A stretch of DNA of 64,000 nt, taken from contig NC_013743.1 in the NCBI RefSeq assembly GCF_000025325.1, forward strand, positions 2,852,001 to 2,916,000. The letters are read 5' to 3'. Positions 45,464-53,864 of this stretch are shown here, piece after piece. Source of the DNA: Haloterrigena turkmenica DSM 5511. GTDB taxonomy: Archaea > Halobacteriota > Halobacteria > Halobacteriales > Natrialbaceae. The notes under the pieces were generated by a model that saw only the letters and a program-made list of their open reading frames with translations, was not told the origin of the DNA and did no database searches. How positions within the stretch are numbered: the first letter of the stretch is position 1; each line of letters starts with the position of its first letter. The translations under genes were made by a program, and so were the position numbers.

Positions 45464-46078
45464 TTATGACGGAGTGTCACGTTCGAGCACGTCCGCCGCT
45501 GGCGTCCGACGACCGCAGCCAGGACAGAACGCCCAGTCCGAACGGACCTCGTCACCGCACTCGCAGAACAGCCGTTGCGAGGCCTTCTCCCCGCAGTTCG
45601 GACAGAAGACGTGGTCGTCCGCGACCTCCTCCCCGCACTGTCCACACTGGACGGGCTCATCGTTGTCCTCCGACCGGGTATCGTTGGTCCGGTCGGGGGA
45701 AGTGTCCGTAGCCGGATCGTCCGACGAACGGTCGACACCGCGTGCGAGATCATACTCCGTACGGTCCGTCCGTCCGTTGCGGACGTCGTCCGCGAGCGAG
45801 ACGGTAACGGAGACTTCGTTCGGACCACGGTGATCTCGCGTGCGGGCGCCCCGATCCAGTTCCCGAAGGCGTTCGTCGAGGCGTTCGTCGACTCGCTGGC
45901 GAATCAGATCGTCGATCGCGCCTGTGCCGGCCTCGTTCGCCGCGCTGCCACGTTCCGTCCGCTCCTCGGCTCCGAGATACGAGCGCAGCGCTTCCCGCAT
46001 CGCTTCGCTCTTGGAGATCTCGAGCGCCTCGAGTTCGTCGACGAGGTCGTCGTCGGCGCGGAACGTGATCTTGCTCAT
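45464..46078 (-). CDS. cdrL: RHH/zinc-ribbon division regulator CdrL
   Basis: A 204-residue protein with an N-terminal RHH domain (KITFRADDDLVDELEAL, SKSEAMREALRSYLG), an Asp/Arg-rich low-complexity middle (about residues 50-140) and a C-terminal double zinc ribbon (CGQC, CPNC, then CEC and CPGC). The order cdrL-cdrS-ftsZ2 is the conserved haloarchaeal arrangement. CdrL has been reported to act upstream of cdrS-ftsZ2; binding to the GTAAGAC elements is inference. The cdrL promoter region carries one more copy of the element at 46133-46139. Confidence 0.9.
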   Translation of the reverse strand: MSKITFRADDDLVDELEALEISKSEAMREALRSYLGAEERTERGSAANEAGTGAIDDLIRQRVDERLDERLRELDRGARTRDHRGPNEVSVTVSLADDVRNGRTDRTEYDLARGVDRSSDDPATDTSPDRTNDTRSEDNDEPVQCGQCGEEVADDHVFCPNCGEKASQRLFCECGDEVRSDWAFCPGCGRRTPAADVLERDTPS

Positions 46079-46132
46079 TCGAAGTTACACGAGTATTGAT
46101 ACTCCAGCTATATCAATCATGTTGCTCGCGCT

Positions 46133-46139
46133 GTAAGAC
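46133..46139 (-). promoter_or_regulatory. GTAAGAC element upstream of cdrL
   Basis: The plus-strand sequence GTAAGAC (within CTGTAAGACACG) lies 55 bp upstream of the cdrL start. It is the sixth copy of the motif clustered at cdrS and suggests that cdrL is controlled by the same protein, perhaps itself. Confidence 0.5.
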
Positions 46140-46204
46140 ACGACGGTCTCGCCGCCGCGAATAATAACCCTTATGTGACCGACGGCGACTATGTTGAGGT
46201 ACGC

Positions 46205-46278
46205 CCGCCCTTAGCTCAGACTGGTAGAGCAGTCGACTGTAGATCGACTTGCCCCCCGTTCAAATCGGGGAGGGCGGA
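46205..46278 (+). tRNA. trnY: tRNA-Tyr (GTA)
   Basis: The acceptor strands CCGCCCT and AGGGCGG pair fully and A46278 is the discriminator. The D-arm has TAGCTCAGACTGGTAGAGC. The anticodon stem GTCGA/TCGAC encloses CTGTAGA, giving anticodon GTA. The T-arm is CCCCG-TTCAAAT-CGGGG. CCA is not encoded and no intron is present. The TATA-like CCTTATGTG about 35 nt upstream could drive it. Confidence 0.97.
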
Positions 46279-46347
46279 CTTTTCGAAATTCCAAGCGATG
46301 AGCGAAGCGAGTGAGATCGTCTCTCACCTGTTCATTGGGGAGGGCGG
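46267..46347 (+). repeat. Short direct repeat of the tRNA-Tyr 3' end
   Basis: GGGGAGGGCGG, the 3' acceptor end of tRNA-Tyr (46267-46277), recurs at 46337-46347 followed by CTTTT as after the tRNA. Such duplications can mark the far attachment site of an integrative element. Only 70 bp separate the copies and no integrase is present, so this would be a remnant. Confidence 0.4.
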
Positions 46348-46500
46348 CTTTTACCGCGACCAACGCTGCGAGCGAAGCGAGCGAACGCAGATAGGTAGTG
46401 GCTGTCAGACACTGAGAGGAGAGTCTTCCCCGACAACTCCAAAAGTCGACTGAGAGGGAATTCGTCTACACTCCACCAGCCGTACGGAGAAATTGGCGGA

Positions 46501-47676
46501 TCAATCGAAGGCTCGAACGTCGCCAGTCAGGTTGTCCTCGATATAGTCCCAGTTATAGTCGACGCCGAGTCCGGGGCCGTCGGGGACTTCGACGCGACCG
46601 TTCTCGTCGATGGCGTCGAGTTGGTCGGAGTAACCGCCCTCGTAGATGGGCGGTGTGGTGTTGTCGCAGTCGGGATGGACCAGTGCGAGTTCGTAGTAAT
46701 TCGTATTCCGGGTGGCGGCGATACAATGGCGGTGGGCCGGCCCGGGCGCGTGGAACTCGACGTCCAGACCGAACGCCTCGGCCATGTGAACGACCTTCAT
46801 CGCGCCGGTGATACCAGCGTCGTACTCGGGATCGGTCCGGGCGAAGTCGGTCGCGTCGTTGGCGATGAAGTCCGCGTGGGGTTCCAGCCCGCGGACGTGT
46901 TCGGTCTGGAGAACCGGCGTCTCGATCATCTCGCCGAGTTTCCGGTGGCCGTGTTGGGAGATGCCGCCGTCGCGGTAGGGGTCTTCGTACCAGAAGAAGT
47001 CGTGGTCGTCGCAGGCTCGGCCGACTTTGAGAGCGTCCGCGAAGGTCTCGTACTCGCAGGCCGGATCGAACATGAGATCCATCTCGTCGCCGACGCGCTC
47101 GCCGACGGCGTGGACAGTCTCGATTTCCCGCTGTATGTCGCGAGACGCGTCGCTACCGCCCCAGCCGTGGATCTTGAAACCTTGGTAGCCCATCTCGAGA
47201 CACTCCTCAGCGAAGTCCGCAAACGCTTCCGGCGAGTCGAGGCCACCGTTCTCGTCGCCGTGGTAGGTGGAGGCGTAGGCCGGAACCTCGGTCCGGTAGG
47301 TTCCGAGCAGCTCGTGGACTGGCGCGTCGTAGTACTTGCCGGCGAAATCCCACAACGCGATATCGAGCGGCCCGATCCCCATTCGATCGTACTTGCGGAG
47401 CGCGCGCTTGATCTCGCTCCAGTGGCGCTCGCGCTTCAAGGGGTTCTTCCCGACGAGGTACTTCGCGTACGTCTCAATCTGGTCAGGCGAGGTCGACGTG
47501 ACGAGAACGTACTCGCCGGTGACGTCGACATCGGTGTGAACCTTGAGAGCGAGTTGGGTCGCCTCGAGCGTGGATCCCGGTTCGTACACCAGGTTGAAGC
47601 CATTGCCATCCGTTCCCAGGTCCTCGAGAGGATACTCGAACTCCATCATCTCGATGCGTGTGATCTCCGGAGCCAT
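46501..47676 (-). CDS. Enolase-superfamily dehydratase (mandelate racemase type)
   Basis: A 391-residue member of the mandelate racemase/muconate lactonizing branch. The KxH-like pair is GFKIHGWGG (about residue 168). Metal ligands are Asp in MFDPACEY, Glu in WYEDPY and Glu in QTEHVRG. HAPGPAHRHCIAATR provides the second general base region. It could be a sugar-acid dehydratase; the exact substrate is not decidable. The ATG at 47676 is the start. It is the only gene between tRNA-Tyr and a long intergenic gap. Confidence 0.87.
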   Translation of the reverse strand: MAPEITRIEMMEFEYPLEDLGTDGNGFNLVYEPGSTLEATQLALKVHTDVDVTGEYVLVTSTSPDQIETYAKYLVGKNPLKRERHWSEIKRALRKYDRMGIGPLDIALWDFAGKYYDAPVHELLGTYRTEVPAYASTYHGDENGGLDSPEAFADFAEECLEMGYQGFKIHGWGGSDASRDIQREIETVHAVGERVGDEMDLMFDPACEYETFADALKVGRACDDHDFFWYEDPYRDGGISQHGHRKLGEMIETPVLQTEHVRGLEPHADFIANDATDFARTDPEYDAGITGAMKVVHMAEAFGLDVEFHAPGPAHRHCIAATRNTNYYELALVHPDCDNTTPPIYEGGYSDQLDAIDENGRVEVPDGPGLGVDYNWDYIEDNLTGDVRAFD

Positions 47677-47878
47677 GCTCCCACCAATCCGAGCAAAGTC
47701 GCTTAAGCGCTCCGTCTGCGCCCCATATTTACCGCTTGTTAGATAGTTTCAGAAAACGTGTGAGAACGGGTCTCACGACCCGGAGGCATCGCTCGGTCGG
47801 CAGGGAGGGCGGTGTCTGCCTCGTCCCGGCGAGCGAACCCCGAGCGAATGTGAGTTACTTGCTAGCAGTAGGCAGAAC
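47677..47878. other. Intergenic region without recognised features
   Basis: No gene is seen between the enolase-superfamily gene and the candidate small transcript. Promoter signals for the enzyme gene lie at the left edge. Confidence 0.4.
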
Positions 47879-47899
47879 TATTATTGATATGTCGATTGA

Positions 47900-47985
47900 A
47901 TGTTAGAACGGGCTGGAGTGGTAGGTGGCGGTGGTGGTTCGCTCCAGCCCGCGTTCCTATTGGGAACCGTTGCTCTTTAAACCTA
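47900..47985 (+). ncRNA. Candidate structured small RNA or microprotein transcript
   Basis: GGGCTGGAG at 47910-47918 pairs perfectly with CTCCAGCCC at 47942-47950, flanked by GAAC (47906-47909) and GTTC (47953-47956). A second hairpin GTTCC-TATTG-GGAAC is followed by CTCTTT, as in a terminator. The TATA-like CTATTATTG near 47878-47886 predicts a start close to the first hairpin. Alternatively the same DNA encodes a 26-residue ORF (47900-47980, MLERAGVVGGGGSLQPAFLL...). The two readings cannot be separated here. Confidence 0.5.
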
Positions 47986-48414
47986 TGTTACTGGTTAACA
48001 TATGCAACAAATACGGCCAATTAGTTCAGAATATCGACTAGACAACGATCTCGGCCTGCTCGGTCCCGCGGTGATCGTCGCCACCGTGCCAGCGGAGCAG
48101 CGGGTAATTCGCCGCCTCGACCAGTCGGTCCGCGACGATTGTGAAGCCCGACCGCCCCGCCCATGGGGCGCTAACCGACGGAACAGTACCAGCCGTCCCG
48201 CGCGGCACGAGCGGCCGTTCCCGCTCGCGAAGCCGGTCAATCAGTTCGAGAACGTCGCTTCCTGTTAGTCGGCTGCGATCTGCGCCCGTCGACAGTGATC
48301 TCCACTCTCGATCCCGTCGGACGGATGTCGACGCCGGTGGAAACGGGACACAGTGGCCGGCCGAAAGCGTCGTCCGACGACGGCCCGGCGTGGGTCGCAA
48401 CCGACCTACAGTAG
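47986..48414. other. Unassigned region downstream of the multi-PAS kinase
   Basis: A minus-strand open frame (stop at 48038, about 125 codons back to the kinase stop) includes SDVLELIDRLRERERPLVPRGT and FTIVADRLVEAANYPLLRW, which looks more protein-like than a shadow. It has no ATG or GTG start that I can support and no recognised homologue. It may be the end of a decayed gene. Confidence 0.3.
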
Positions 48415-51400
48415 TTACGCCACGTCGTCGGCCGCCGGCAGCGTGAACGAAAACGTCGCTCCCTCGCCGGGCTCCGACTCGACCCAGATCTCGCCGCCGT
48501 GTCGCTCCACGATTCGCTGACAGAGCGCCAGCCCGATCCCCGTCCCCTCGTGTTCCTCGCGGGTGTGCAACCGCTCGAACACCTCGAAGATGCGGTCGGT
48601 GTCCTCCGGATCGATCCCGATCCCCTCGTCTGCGACCGAAATCACCCACTCGTCGTCGCTCTCCGCGGCGATCCCGTCCGCTCGCGGGTTCGGATCGGCC
48701 GGCCCGTCCGCGGCCGCGCGGGAGACCTCGCGTCGCTCGGCGGTGATCTCGATCTGCGGTGGTTCGTCGCCGCTGTACTCGATGGCGTTGTCCACGAGGT
48801 TCTGGAACACCTGCCGGAGCTGGTCGATATCGCCTTCGACGCGGGGGAGCGACTCGATCGATATCTCGGCGTTTTCGTCCTCGATCCGAAACTGTAGGTC
48901 CGCGAGGACCTCGTCGACGACCCGCTCGAGATCGACCGGCTCGAGGGGGTCGCCGCGGGTGGTGACCCGGGAGTACTCGAGGAGGCCCTCGATCATCTCG
49001 CGCATGCGCTCGGCCCCGTCGACCGCGAACTCGATGAACTCCGCGGCGTCCTCGTCCAGTTCGTCCGCGTACCGGGACTCGAGCAACTGGAGGTAGCTCG
49101 TGATCATCCGCAGGGGCTCCTGCAGGTCGTGGGAGACGGCGTAGGCGAACTGCTCTAAGCGCTCGTTCGAGGCCTCGAGCTTGCGCCGGTACTCCCGGCG
49201 GTCGGTGATGTCGGTCGCGATGCCGACGATCCGGACGATCTCGCCGTCGTTGCAGACCGGGACGGCCTGGGCGTGGACCCACCGGACGGCGCCATCCGGC
49301 CGGACGACGCGAAACTCCTCGTCGTAGGCGGTCTCGGGCAGGGCCGCGTAGGCCTCCCGAACCCGCGCTCGGTCGTCCGGGTGGATCGCCTCGAGGAACG
49401 CGTTCAGATCGTCGTAGAGCGACTCGCGACTCCGGCCCCAGACGTCCTCGTAGACCGGGTTGATGTACAGCATCTCCTCGCCGTCGGGCGTCGACATCCA
49501 GACGATCTCGTCGAGATTCTCCGCGAGGGTTCGGAACTTCGCTTCGCTCTCCCGGAGCTCCTGCTCGCGCTCCTTGCGCTCGGTAACGTCGCGGAAGTAG
49601 ACTGAGACGCCGCTCTCGGAGGGGTAGATAGTCGCCTCGAGCCAGAACCCGAGCAGCTCGGAGTAGTGTTCTAAGCCGACCGATTCCTGCGTCTCCATCG
49701 CTTCGTCGAAGCGGTTTCGAATCTGCTCAACCTCGTCCGTCTCCGGATAGACGTCTCCGAGACGCCGGCCGAGCAGGTCGTCCTCGTCGACCCCGAGGAG
49801 CACCGCCGCCCGCTCGTTGACGTGCGTGAAACGGTACTCCTCGTCGACCGCGTAGAACGCGTCCGAGACCCGTCCGAACACCTCGCGCAGCTCGCTCTCG
49901 AGTTCGCGTTCGCGCTCCTTGAGGTCGGTGACGTCCTCCACGGCGGTGACGACGCGATCGATCGTGCCGTCGTCGTCGGCGATCGGGGCGGCGCTGACTG
50001 ACAGCCAGTGTCGCTCCCCGTCCCCGTCTTCGCCCCCCTCCGGGCGTTCGATCCGCAGCACGCGATCGTAGATCGGTTCTCCCGTCGCGAACGCCCGGGA
50101 CGACGGGTACTCCTCGGCCGACAGCCGTCGGCCGTCCTCGTCGTAGAGTAGCCTGTCCTCCCGGGAGAACGTCTCCGGCTTCTCGACACCGAGGAGTTCG
50201 ATGGCGCGGTCGTTGATCCGCGTGATCTCCCCGTCGGCGTCGAGCACGAGGCCGCCCGCGGGAATGGTATCGAGGATCCGGTCGGTCAGATCTCGCTCGC
50301 GCTCGAGGCGGCGCTCGTGGCGGAGCCGGTCGAAGGTCGCCTCGAGGCTCGAGGCGACGACCCGGGCGAGCATCCGGTCGCCCTCGTCGAAGGCGTCGCG
50401 CTCGGCGGAACTGATGAAGGCGACGCCGTGGTCCCCGATCGGCAGAATCATCTCGCTGCCGATCGGCGTGTCCGGATCGTACGCGTCCGGAGCAGTACTC
50501 ACGTCCGCGTGGAACGCCGGCTCGCCCGACTCGAAGACGCGCCAGGCGATCCCCTCGTTGGGTCCGAACGTCGGCAGGTCGCCCAGCAGGCGCTCGGTCG
50601 CCTCCGTCCAGCTCGCGGGTCTGAGCGCCGGCGCGTCGGCGTCGTAGAGGTAGATTCCGTTGAGCGTCATCCCGAGGATGTCCCGGAGGTGGTCCGTGGC
50701 CCGCTCGGCGACCGCCTCGCGCGAGGACTCCTCGAGCCACTCGCTGACGGCTTCGTTCAGTCGCCGCAGCTGGGTTGCCCGGCGATGGCGGTTGGTGACG
50801 TCGTAGTAGAGTTCGATCCGCCCGCCGGCGTACCGGCCAGACTCGATCGGTCGGCTCCGGTGCTCGAGCCAGCGTTCCTCCCCGTCGGAACCGGCCGTGA
50901 CGTGACAGTCGAAGCGCTCGTCGTAGCTGTTGTCCTCGTAGGTCGCGAGGACGGTGTCGGCGAACGCGTCGCCGTCGGCGACGCGGTGACGGATCGTCTC
51001 CTCGATCAGTTCGCGCTTGTCGCGACCGATGACCGCGTCCCGGTCGAACCCGAAGTACTCGCCCGCGGTCTCGTCGGCCCAGGCGACGTCGAAGGAGTCG
51101 TCGAGGACGAAGACGCCCACGTCGGCCTCGTCAAGGACGGTGGTGATCGTCTCGTATGACTCGATCGCCGTCTCCGCGCGCTCCTGGCTGCGTCTTCGAT
51201 CGGTGACGTCGCGGGCGACGCCGACCGTGCCGCGGAAGTCGCCGTCCTCGAGCAGCGGGTTCACCCGGAGCTCGGTCGGGACGCGGTCGCCGTCAGCCGT
51301 CTCGAGCGCGACCTCGAAGACGCTGGCGACGTCTCGATCGGCCGACAGCCCCTCGCGGATCCCGCGTTCGACCCGGGCGACGTCGTCCGCGTCGAGGATG

Positions 51401-51609
51401 CGGGAGACGTGGGCGCCGATCAACTCGTCGCGCGCGTAGCCCGTTCGGTCGACGATCACGTCGTTGACCGCGACGACGGTGCCGTCGGCGTCGAGCTGGT
51501 AGAGGCCGTCGTCGATCGTGTTCACTAACGTCCGGTAGCGCCGGAGCGCGGTGGTCTCGTCCGCGTCGTCCCAGAAGTCCCTGCCGCGTTCCCCCGCTCG
51601 GTCACTCAT
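48415..51609 (-). CDS. Large multi-PAS/GAF sensor histidine kinase
   Basis: A 1064-residue soluble kinase. In order: two PAS domains (about residues 25-150 and 150-270), a GAF domain (about 290-430), three further PAS domains (about 450-830, each ending in a DVTD or RDVTERKE PAC-like motif), then HisKA (ASNERLEQFAYAVSHDLQEPLRMI) and the ATPase domain (NLVDNAIEYSGD, VADEGIGIDPED, GTGIGLALCQRIVERHGG). The start ATG at 51609 opens MSDRAGERG. No response regulator is adjacent. The signal is unknown. Confidence 0.93.
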   Translation of the reverse strand: MSDRAGERGRDFWDDADETTALRRYRTLVNTIDDGLYQLDADGTVVAVNDVIVDRTGYARDELIGAHVSRILDADDVARVERGIREGLSADRDVASVFEVALETADGDRVPTELRVNPLLEDGDFRGTVGVARDVTDRRRSQERAETAIESYETITTVLDEADVGVFVLDDSFDVAWADETAGEYFGFDRDAVIGRDKRELIEETIRHRVADGDAFADTVLATYEDNSYDERFDCHVTAGSDGEERWLEHRSRPIESGRYAGGRIELYYDVTNRHRRATQLRRLNEAVSEWLEESSREAVAERATDHLRDILGMTLNGIYLYDADAPALRPASWTEATERLLGDLPTFGPNEGIAWRVFESGEPAFHADVSTAPDAYDPDTPIGSEMILPIGDHGVAFISSAERDAFDEGDRMLARVVASSLEATFDRLRHERRLERERDLTDRILDTIPAGGLVLDADGEITRINDRAIELLGVEKPETFSREDRLLYDEDGRRLSAEEYPSSRAFATGEPIYDRVLRIERPEGGEDGDGERHWLSVSAAPIADDDGTIDRVVTAVEDVTDLKERERELESELREVFGRVSDAFYAVDEEYRFTHVNERAAVLLGVDEDDLLGRRLGDVYPETDEVEQIRNRFDEAMETQESVGLEHYSELLGFWLEATIYPSESGVSVYFRDVTERKEREQELRESEAKFRTLAENLDEIVWMSTPDGEEMLYINPVYEDVWGRSRESLYDDLNAFLEAIHPDDRARVREAYAALPETAYDEEFRVVRPDGAVRWVHAQAVPVCNDGEIVRIVGIATDITDRREYRRKLEASNERLEQFAYAVSHDLQEPLRMITSYLQLLESRYADELDEDAAEFIEFAVDGAERMREMIEGLLEYSRVTTRGDPLEPVDLERVVDEVLADLQFRIEDENAEISIESLPRVEGDIDQLRQVFQNLVDNAIEYSGDEPPQIEITAERREVSRAAADGPADPNPRADGIAAESDDEWVISVADEGIGIDPEDTDRIFEVFERLHTREEHEGTGIGLALCQRIVERHGGEIWVESEPGEGATFSFTLPAADDVA

Positions 51610-51707
51610 ACACCCAGTAGAGAGGGCCGGTCGGAAAAGTTCCACGTACGCTCGAGGGGCGCTCGGAAGTTAGAAGAGGTATTCGATCGCTTCGGCTCGC
51701 ACCTCCC

Positions 51708-51881
51708 TCAGTCGAGCGAGAGCCCCGAGTCGTCGTCGACTGGGGTGAACTCCGTACAGCCGCACTGGCAGCCGTCCCGTTGCCCGATCGGCCGAAACTC
51801 GCCGGCGGTTATCTCGAACGCCGCGTAGAGGGCACCACACTCCTCGCACATCGCGATGGTCCGTCGGTTCTCCTCAGACAT
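51708..51881 (-). CDS. Small zinc-ribbon protein
   Basis: A 57-residue protein with CEEC (about residue 13) and CQCGC (about residue 40), giving a likely zinc-binding ribbon. The ATG at 51881 (MSEENRR) is preferred over an upstream one that adds only Arg-rich residues. Such haloarchaeal microproteins are abundant; function unknown. Confidence 0.75.
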   Translation of the reverse strand: MSEENRRTIAMCEECGALYAAFEITAGEFRPIGQRDGCQCGCTEFTPVDDDSGLSLD

Positions 51882-52040
51882 GCGTCGCTCTCTCGAGAGC
51901 CACTGCAAGTATCCTCTGCGAGGACGGTCGTAACGACAGCACTGTTGTTACTGCTGTGACAACGTCTCGGGCACGATCGGCGACGAACACAGGCGATCGC
52001 TGGCCGGCCGTTTTTCACTCGGCCGGCGATAGCACGGCGT

Positions 52041-52427
52041 ATGAGCGAGGACGGTCCCAGCCGCGACCGGGCACAGGACAGCGCCGAACAGCGGAAGTCC
52101 GAGCGGGCCGAGACGACCGAGTCGATCCTCGAGGAGGTCGGCCGCGACCTCGGCAAGATCGAGTACCCTGTCACGAGCGAGGAGCTCGCCTCGGAGTACG
52201 CCAACGAGGCGATCGATATGCCGAACGAGACGGAGTCGCTGGGTAGCGTCTTCGATCGGCTGGCCGGCGAGCAGTTCGACACCCCCGAGGAGGTCCGCGA
52301 GGCGGTCTACGGCGAGGTCACCGGTGAGGCCGGCAGTCCCAACGAGGCCAACCCCGAGCGCGACCTCTCGAGTCTCGACGAGGAGAAGCAGGGCTCGCTC
52401 GGCGAGAGCGGCAGCGACTCGCTGTGA
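52041..52427 (+). CDS. DUF5789-family protein
   Basis: A 128-residue acidic protein with the family core GKIEYPVTSEELASEYANEAIDMPNETESLGSVFDRL and a polar, charged tail. It is a paralogue of the protein at 420-749. The function of the family is unknown. The ATG at 52041 follows a short promoter region. Confidence 0.82.
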   Translation: MSEDGPSRDRAQDSAEQRKSERAETTESILEEVGRDLGKIEYPVTSEELASEYANEAIDMPNETESLGSVFDRLAGEQFDTPEEVREAVYGEVTGEAGSPNEANPERDLSSLDEEKQGSLGESGSDSL

Positions 52428-52516
52428 GCCCTCACCGGCCGTGAGGGCGGATCGGCCTCCCGTCTCTCGATTGTGATAGCAGAACGGATTTACGTCCCGA
52501 CCCCCTGTTCTCTCGT

Positions 52517-53128
52517 ATGGATTACGAAGCGAGTCTCGACCGAGCGATGGACGACGTACCGGACATCGGCGGCGACGAGGAGCGACTGCAGATTCCCGAC
52601 GCCGTCCCCCAGAAGGACGGCGCCTTCACGCGATTTACGAACCTCGGCGAAATCGCCGACGTGCTCTCGCGCGACGACGAACACCTCCACCGGTTCATCC
52701 AGCGCGAGCTCGGTACCAGCGGCAAACTCGAGGACGGCCGCGGTCGGTACAACGGTACCTTCTCCGAGCAGGACTTCAACGCGGCCATCGACGCCTACGT
52801 CGACGAGTACGTCCTCTGTTCGGAGTGTGGCCTGCCGGACACCCGCCTCGTCCGCGAGGACCGCACGCCCATGCTGCGCTGTGACGCCTGCGGTGCGTTC
52901 CGCCCCGTCACCAAGCGTTCGACGAGCAGCCAGCAGCAACAACAGCAGGACGCCGTCGAGGAGGGCAAGACCTACACCGTCGAGATCACCGGCACCGGCC
53001 GCAAGGGCGACGGTGTCGCCGAGAAGGGCGAGTACACGATCTTCGTCCCCGGCGCCGAGGAGGGCGACGTCGTCGACATCTACATCAAGAACATCTCCGG
53101 CAACCTCGCGTTCGCCCGCCTCGACTGA
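52517..53128 (+). CDS. Translation initiation factor aIF2 beta with TRAM domain
   Basis: A 203-residue protein. Residues 1-135 are the aIF2-beta/eIF5 fold with a zinc ribbon (CSECGLP and CDACG). A Gln-rich linker (SSQQQQQQD) leads to a C-terminal TRAM domain (about 150-203, TVEITGTGRKGDGVAEKGEY and NLAFARLD). The beta subunit joins alpha and gamma in delivering Met-tRNAi. The TRAM fusion is a haloarchaeal trait and may help RNA binding. The ATG at 52517 is the start. Confidence 0.92.
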   Translation: MDYEASLDRAMDDVPDIGGDEERLQIPDAVPQKDGAFTRFTNLGEIADVLSRDDEHLHRFIQRELGTSGKLEDGRGRYNGTFSEQDFNAAIDAYVDEYVLCSECGLPDTRLVREDRTPMLRCDACGAFRPVTKRSTSSQQQQQQDAVEEGKTYTVEITGTGRKGDGVAEKGEYTIFVPGAEEGDVVDIYIKNISGNLAFARLD

Positions 53129-53147
53129 GGGGGAGTCGTCCGTTCGG

Positions 53148-53756
53148 TTACCGACCGGTATTTTCGCGACTGTTCCCCGCCAGCGGGGCCAGTTGCCGCT
53201 CCTCGTCGGGGAGCCGAATCACTTTCTCTCGGCCGATCCGATAGCGCTCGATCACGCCGTCGTCCTCGAGCGACGAGAGGAGTTCACTGATCGTCGACGG
53301 CGACCAGCCGTAGTCGTCGACGAAGCGCCGCTGTTTGAGTCGGCCGCCGTGTTCGGTCAGGACGGCTCGGACGTACTGGGCCGGCATGCAGCCGTGCTCG
53401 AGGATTTCGCTCTGACTCGTCGGGCCGGTGGCGGGATCGAGCAGGGCGGCTTTCGACCCCGGAGGCGATTCCGGACCCGGACCCAGACCGGACTCGAGTC
53501 GCGTGTCGGTGCCGAGATCGCGATCGGATCGGCCGTGCCGATCGGGCCCGCCGTGGTGATCGGATCGGTTCCAGTCCGTCGAATCATGTCGGTCGTGAGG
53601 GCTGTGGTGCGGATCGTCTCTGAGCGTCGAATCGCTGTCGGCGGTATCGGATCGGGAGCCGACGCGAACCAGCGATGTGACCGTTTCGAGACTCGCTCGG
53701 ACGGTGCGCCGAACGCGGCGGACGAATCGGGCGGTGGAGGGGGAACGTCTGGACAT
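53148..53756 (-). CDS. Winged-HTH protein with His/Asp-rich region
   Basis: A 202-residue protein. The C-terminal 75 residues form a winged helix (HGCMPAQYVRAVLTEHGGRLKQRRFVDDYGWSPSTISELLSSLEDDGVIERY). Residues about 47-80 are rich in His, Asp and Gly (DDPHHSPHDRHD, DHHGGPDRHGRSD), like a disordered metal-binding region. The ATG at 53756 is chosen over a GTG at 53774. It converges with the aIF2-beta gene and is divergent from the cobalamin operon. Confidence 0.78.
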   Translation of the reverse strand: MSRRSPSTARFVRRVRRTVRASLETVTSLVRVGSRSDTADSDSTLRDDPHHSPHDRHDSTDWNRSDHHGGPDRHGRSDRDLGTDTRLESGLGPGPESPPGSKAALLDPATGPTSQSEILEHGCMPAQYVRAVLTEHGGRLKQRRFVDDYGWSPSTISELLSSLEDDGVIERYRIGREKVIRLPDEERQLAPLAGNSRENTGR

Positions 53757-53831
53757 CGGGGAAACCTCGATCACTATCCTGGCCGTAGGCGTTACAAATC
53801 TTTTCCACGATCGTCCGTTCTCCCGATCGCG

Positions 53832-53839
53832 AAATTAAA
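53832..53839 (+). promoter_or_regulatory. Predicted TATA box of the cobalamin operon
   Basis: AAATTAAAG in GC-rich DNA lies about 28 nt before the GTG at 53865, the expected distance for a leaderless mRNA starting at or near the first codon of the HAD gene. Confidence 0.5.
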
Positions 53840-53864
53840 GTCAATTTGTGCTAGTTACACATTC

